The position numbers and the translations under genes are program-made. From contig CAJUEU010000036.1 in the NCBI GenBank assembly GCA_910585735.1, positions 1 through 15,151 on the forward strand: 15,151 bases of DNA. Direction: 5' to 3'. The DNA is from an uncultured Oscillospiraceae bacterium (GTDB lineage: Bacteria > Bacillota > Clostridia > Oscillospirales > Oscillospiraceae). The notes under the pieces are model-generated. The model made no database searches. It was not told where the DNA came from and worked only from the letters and a program-made list of their open reading frames with translations. Of this stretch, positions 13,832-15,151 are shown one piece after another (the stretch's first letter is position 1; every line of letters starts with the position of its first letter).

Positions 13832-13866
13832 GGAGCCACAATAAAAAGACCCAAAAGGAGGCCCTT

Positions 13867-14982
13867 ATGGCCGATTTTACTCTCAATATCCCCACCCTCT
13901 TCGGCCTGGAGGGGGTGTGCGCCGAGGAGCTGCGCCGCCAGGGCTTTTCAAATGTCCGGGCCGAGAACGGCCGGGCCCTCTGCGACAGCGGTCCCTCCGG
14001 CATCATCCGGGCCAATCTGAACCTCCGCACCGGGGAGCGGGTGCTCCTCCGGGTGGGGGCTTATGACGCCCCCGACTTCGACGCCCTCTACGACGGCGCC
14101 CGGGCCCTCCGTTGGGAGGACTTCATCCCCAGGGAGGGGGCCTTCCCGGTGCGCTGTCGGTGCATCGACTCGAAACTTTCCTCCCAGCAGCGCTGCGGCG
14201 CCGTCCTCCGGGCCGCCGTGGGGGACAGGCTCTGCGCCGCTTATGGCCTTCCCCGGATGCCTGAGTCGGGGGGAGAGTACCAGCTTCGCCTCACTATGAT
14301 GAAGGACGTGGCCGAGCTCTCCATCGACACCTCGGGCCCTTCCTTGCATAAGCGGGGCTACCGGGCCCTCAGCGTGGAGGCCCCCCTGCGGGAGACCCTG
14401 GCCGCCGGCATGGTGCTCCTCTCCCGGTACCGGGGGAAAGGCCCCTTCCGGGATCCCTTCTGCGGCTCGGGCACCATCCTCATCGAGGCCGCCCTCATCG
14501 CCAAAAACCGGGCCCCCGGCCTGAGCCGTGGTTATTCTGCACAAAGGTGGTCTTGGCTCCCCCCCGAGCTGTGGGAGGAGGAGCGCACCCGGGCAAAAGA
14601 CATGGAATTTGACGGGAAATATGACATTTTTGGCTCTGATATCGATGCAACTGCCGTACAACTTGCGCTGGAAAATGCGGAAAAGGCCGGAGTGAGTTCC
14701 CTTGTGCGTTTTGCACAAGCCGACGCCAGAACCTTTGCGCCCCAAGAGCCCGAAGGCAGGGTGGTCACCAATCCCCCCTATGGGGAGCGTTTGAGCGACA
14801 AGCACGAGGTGGAGTCCCTTTACCGGGACTTTGGCCGGGCCTGGAAAAAGGTCCCCCCGGGCTGGAGCCTGAGCCTTCTTTCTTCTCATACCGAGTTTGA
14901 GCGCACCTTCGGAAAACCGGCCTCCAAAAAGCGGAAGCTCTACAACGGCATGCTGAAATGTGACCTTTTTATGTACCAATAG
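13867..14982 (+). CDS. RlmL/YpsC-type 23S rRNA guanine-N2 methyltransferase (THUMP + MTase)
   Basis: A 371-residue SAM-dependent RNA methyltransferase. The N-terminal part (about 1-160) is a THUMP-containing RNA-binding region, opening with LNIPTLFGLEGVCAEELRRQ. It is followed by SLHKRGYR and EAPLRETLAAGM (about 159-181), typical of the family. The Rossmann domain has motif I DPFCGSGTILIEAAL (196-210), an acidic SAM-ribose region GSDIDATAV (257-265), QADARTF (284-290) and the catalytic NPPYGERLSD (302-311). The family methylates guanine N2 in 23S rRNA (G2445 by the matching domain of E. coli RlmL); the exact target here is inferred. Start: ATG 13867 with AAAAGGAGG five bases upstream. The length fits the single-domain Firmicutes form (YpsC, now often called RlmL), without the second RlmK domain. 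It appears monocistronic. Confidence 0.93.
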   Translation: MADFTLNIPTLFGLEGVCAEELRRQGFSNVRAENGRALCDSGPSGIIRANLNLRTGERVLLRVGAYDAPDFDALYDGARALRWEDFIPREGAFPVRCRCIDSKLSSQQRCGAVLRAAVGDRLCAAYGLPRMPESGGEYQLRLTMMKDVAELSIDTSGPSLHKRGYRALSVEAPLRETLAAGMVLLSRYRGKGPFRDPFCGSGTILIEAALIAKNRAPGLSRGYSAQRWSWLPPELWEEERTRAKDMEFDGKYDIFGSDIDATAVQLALENAEKAGVSSLVRFAQADARTFAPQEPEGRVVTNPPYGERLSDKHEVESLYRDFGRAWKKVPPGWSLSLLSSHTEFERTFGKPASKKRKLYNGMLKCDLFMYQ

Positions 14983-15013
14983 GTCCAAAAACCGAAGAAT
15001 AGGAAAGAAATGT

Positions 15014-15136
15014 GAACGATATGGAGGAGGCGACCGGGGCCCCCGCGGAAACGCGGAGCGTTTTCATGGGGAGAGGAGGAGCCCCGGAACGAATGAGCTT
15101 TCGGCTTTAGCCGGAAGCGAATGATATGGAGGAGGC
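15014..15136 (+). repeat. Imperfect direct repeat with SD-like GGAGGAGG, and hairpins between copies
   Basis: GAACGATATGGAGGAGGC (15014-15031) and GAATGATATGGAGGAGGC (15119-15136) differ at one base and lie 105 bases apart. Each is followed after a few bases by GGGGCCCCC (15036-15044, 15143-15151). Between them are a hairpin with a GAAA loop (CCGCG 15043-15047, CGCGG 15052-15056) enclosed by CCGGGGC/GCCCCGG (15034-15040, 15081-15087), and a second hairpin (15097-15118, GCTTTCGGC / GCCGGAAGC with one G-T pair). The layout suggests a dispersed intergenic repeat or a duplicated leader. Confidence 0.55.
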
Positions 15137-15140
15137 AAAG

Positions 15141-15151
15141 ATGGGGCCCCC
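15141..15151 (+). CDS. Possible start of a downstream gene (3' truncated by window edge)
   Basis: ATG at 15141 follows AGGAGG (15130-15135) with a five-base spacer, a good initiation context. Only about three codons (M-G-P) remain, so no product can be named. The same GGAGGAGG occurs in the upstream repeat copy without a start codon, so this could also be a repeat artefact. Confidence 0.3.

Larger units (their letters stand above)
13529..13866. other. Divergent intergenic region (nfeD / rlmL)
   Basis: This 338-base gene-free stretch holds two divergent promoters (13713-13741 and 13803-13831). The nfeD side has an approximately 178-base transcribed leader (about 13706 to 13529). Within it only a weak hairpin was seen (AAGGG 13561-13565 with CCCTT 13574-13578), and no known riboswitch or T-box was recognised. 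The middle is AT-rich. Confidence 0.6.

Noticed and set aside
13948..14988. Minus-strand open frame opposite the RlmL-like gene
   Set aside because: Antisense shadow of a complete methyltransferase with motif I and NPPY.
1..15151. tRNA, rRNA, CRISPR, transposase or integrase signals
   Set aside because: No cloverleaf-like sequence, repeat-spacer array or recombinase motifs were found on either strand by eye.

Overview
The window looks like chromosome from a GC-rich, low-GC-phylum (Firmicutes/Bacillota) anaerobe, most likely a Clostridia member of the Oscillospiraceae (Flavonifractor/Lawsonibacter/Intestinimonas-like). This is an inference from strong AGGAGG ribosome binding sites, the gdpP-rplI-dnaB and tilS-hpt-ftsH gene orders typical of Firmicutes, and GC-rich codon use. 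No database search was possible. No rRNA, tRNA, CRISPR array, transposase or integrase was seen.

Layout. (1) 1-441, +: the 3' end of tex, an S1-domain nucleic-acid-binding protein. (2) 632-1546, +: an XRE-type repressor with about six membrane segments; its start codon sits inside nested inverted repeats. (3) 1609-2775: a small AT-richer island. It holds a TM2-domain gene and a DUF2752-like gene on the minus strand, divergent from a small XRE regulator on the plus strand. A palindromic operator region lies between them, and both ends carry a hairpin with the same core. (4) 2788-3924, -: a secreted protein with a copper-amine-oxidase-N-like region, a Pro/Thr linker and a degenerate deacetylase-like domain. 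(5) 4097-11977, -: a long housekeeping run, in transcription order gdpP, rplI, dnaB, tilS, hpt, ftsH, with a good sigma-A-type promoter at 12042-12070. (6) 12142-13528, -: an nfeD-SPFH (stomatin/QmcA-like) operon with its own promoter and a clear terminator. (7) 13867-14982, +: an RlmL/YpsC-type rRNA methyltransferase, divergent from nfeD, with a near-consensus promoter. (8) 14983-15151: a repeat-rich, hairpin-rich tail that ends at a possible start of another gene.

How it works together. The long operon joins cyclic-di-AMP turnover (GdpP), translation (L9, TilS), replication (DnaB), purine salvage (Hpt) and membrane proteolysis (FtsH). It amounts to two gene blocks, conserved separately in Bacillus-like genomes, placed end to end. 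The SPFH/NfeD pair just upstream acts in the membrane, and SPFH proteins are known partners of FtsH in other bacteria, so a functional link is plausible but unproven.

The most unusual part is 1609-2775: a compact, differently composed regulator plus two-membrane-protein cassette bracketed by near-identical hairpins. The downstream hairpin has become the coding 3' end of the regulator. I found no clear evidence of a wholly new defence or mobile system; this cassette is the best candidate for an undescribed unit.
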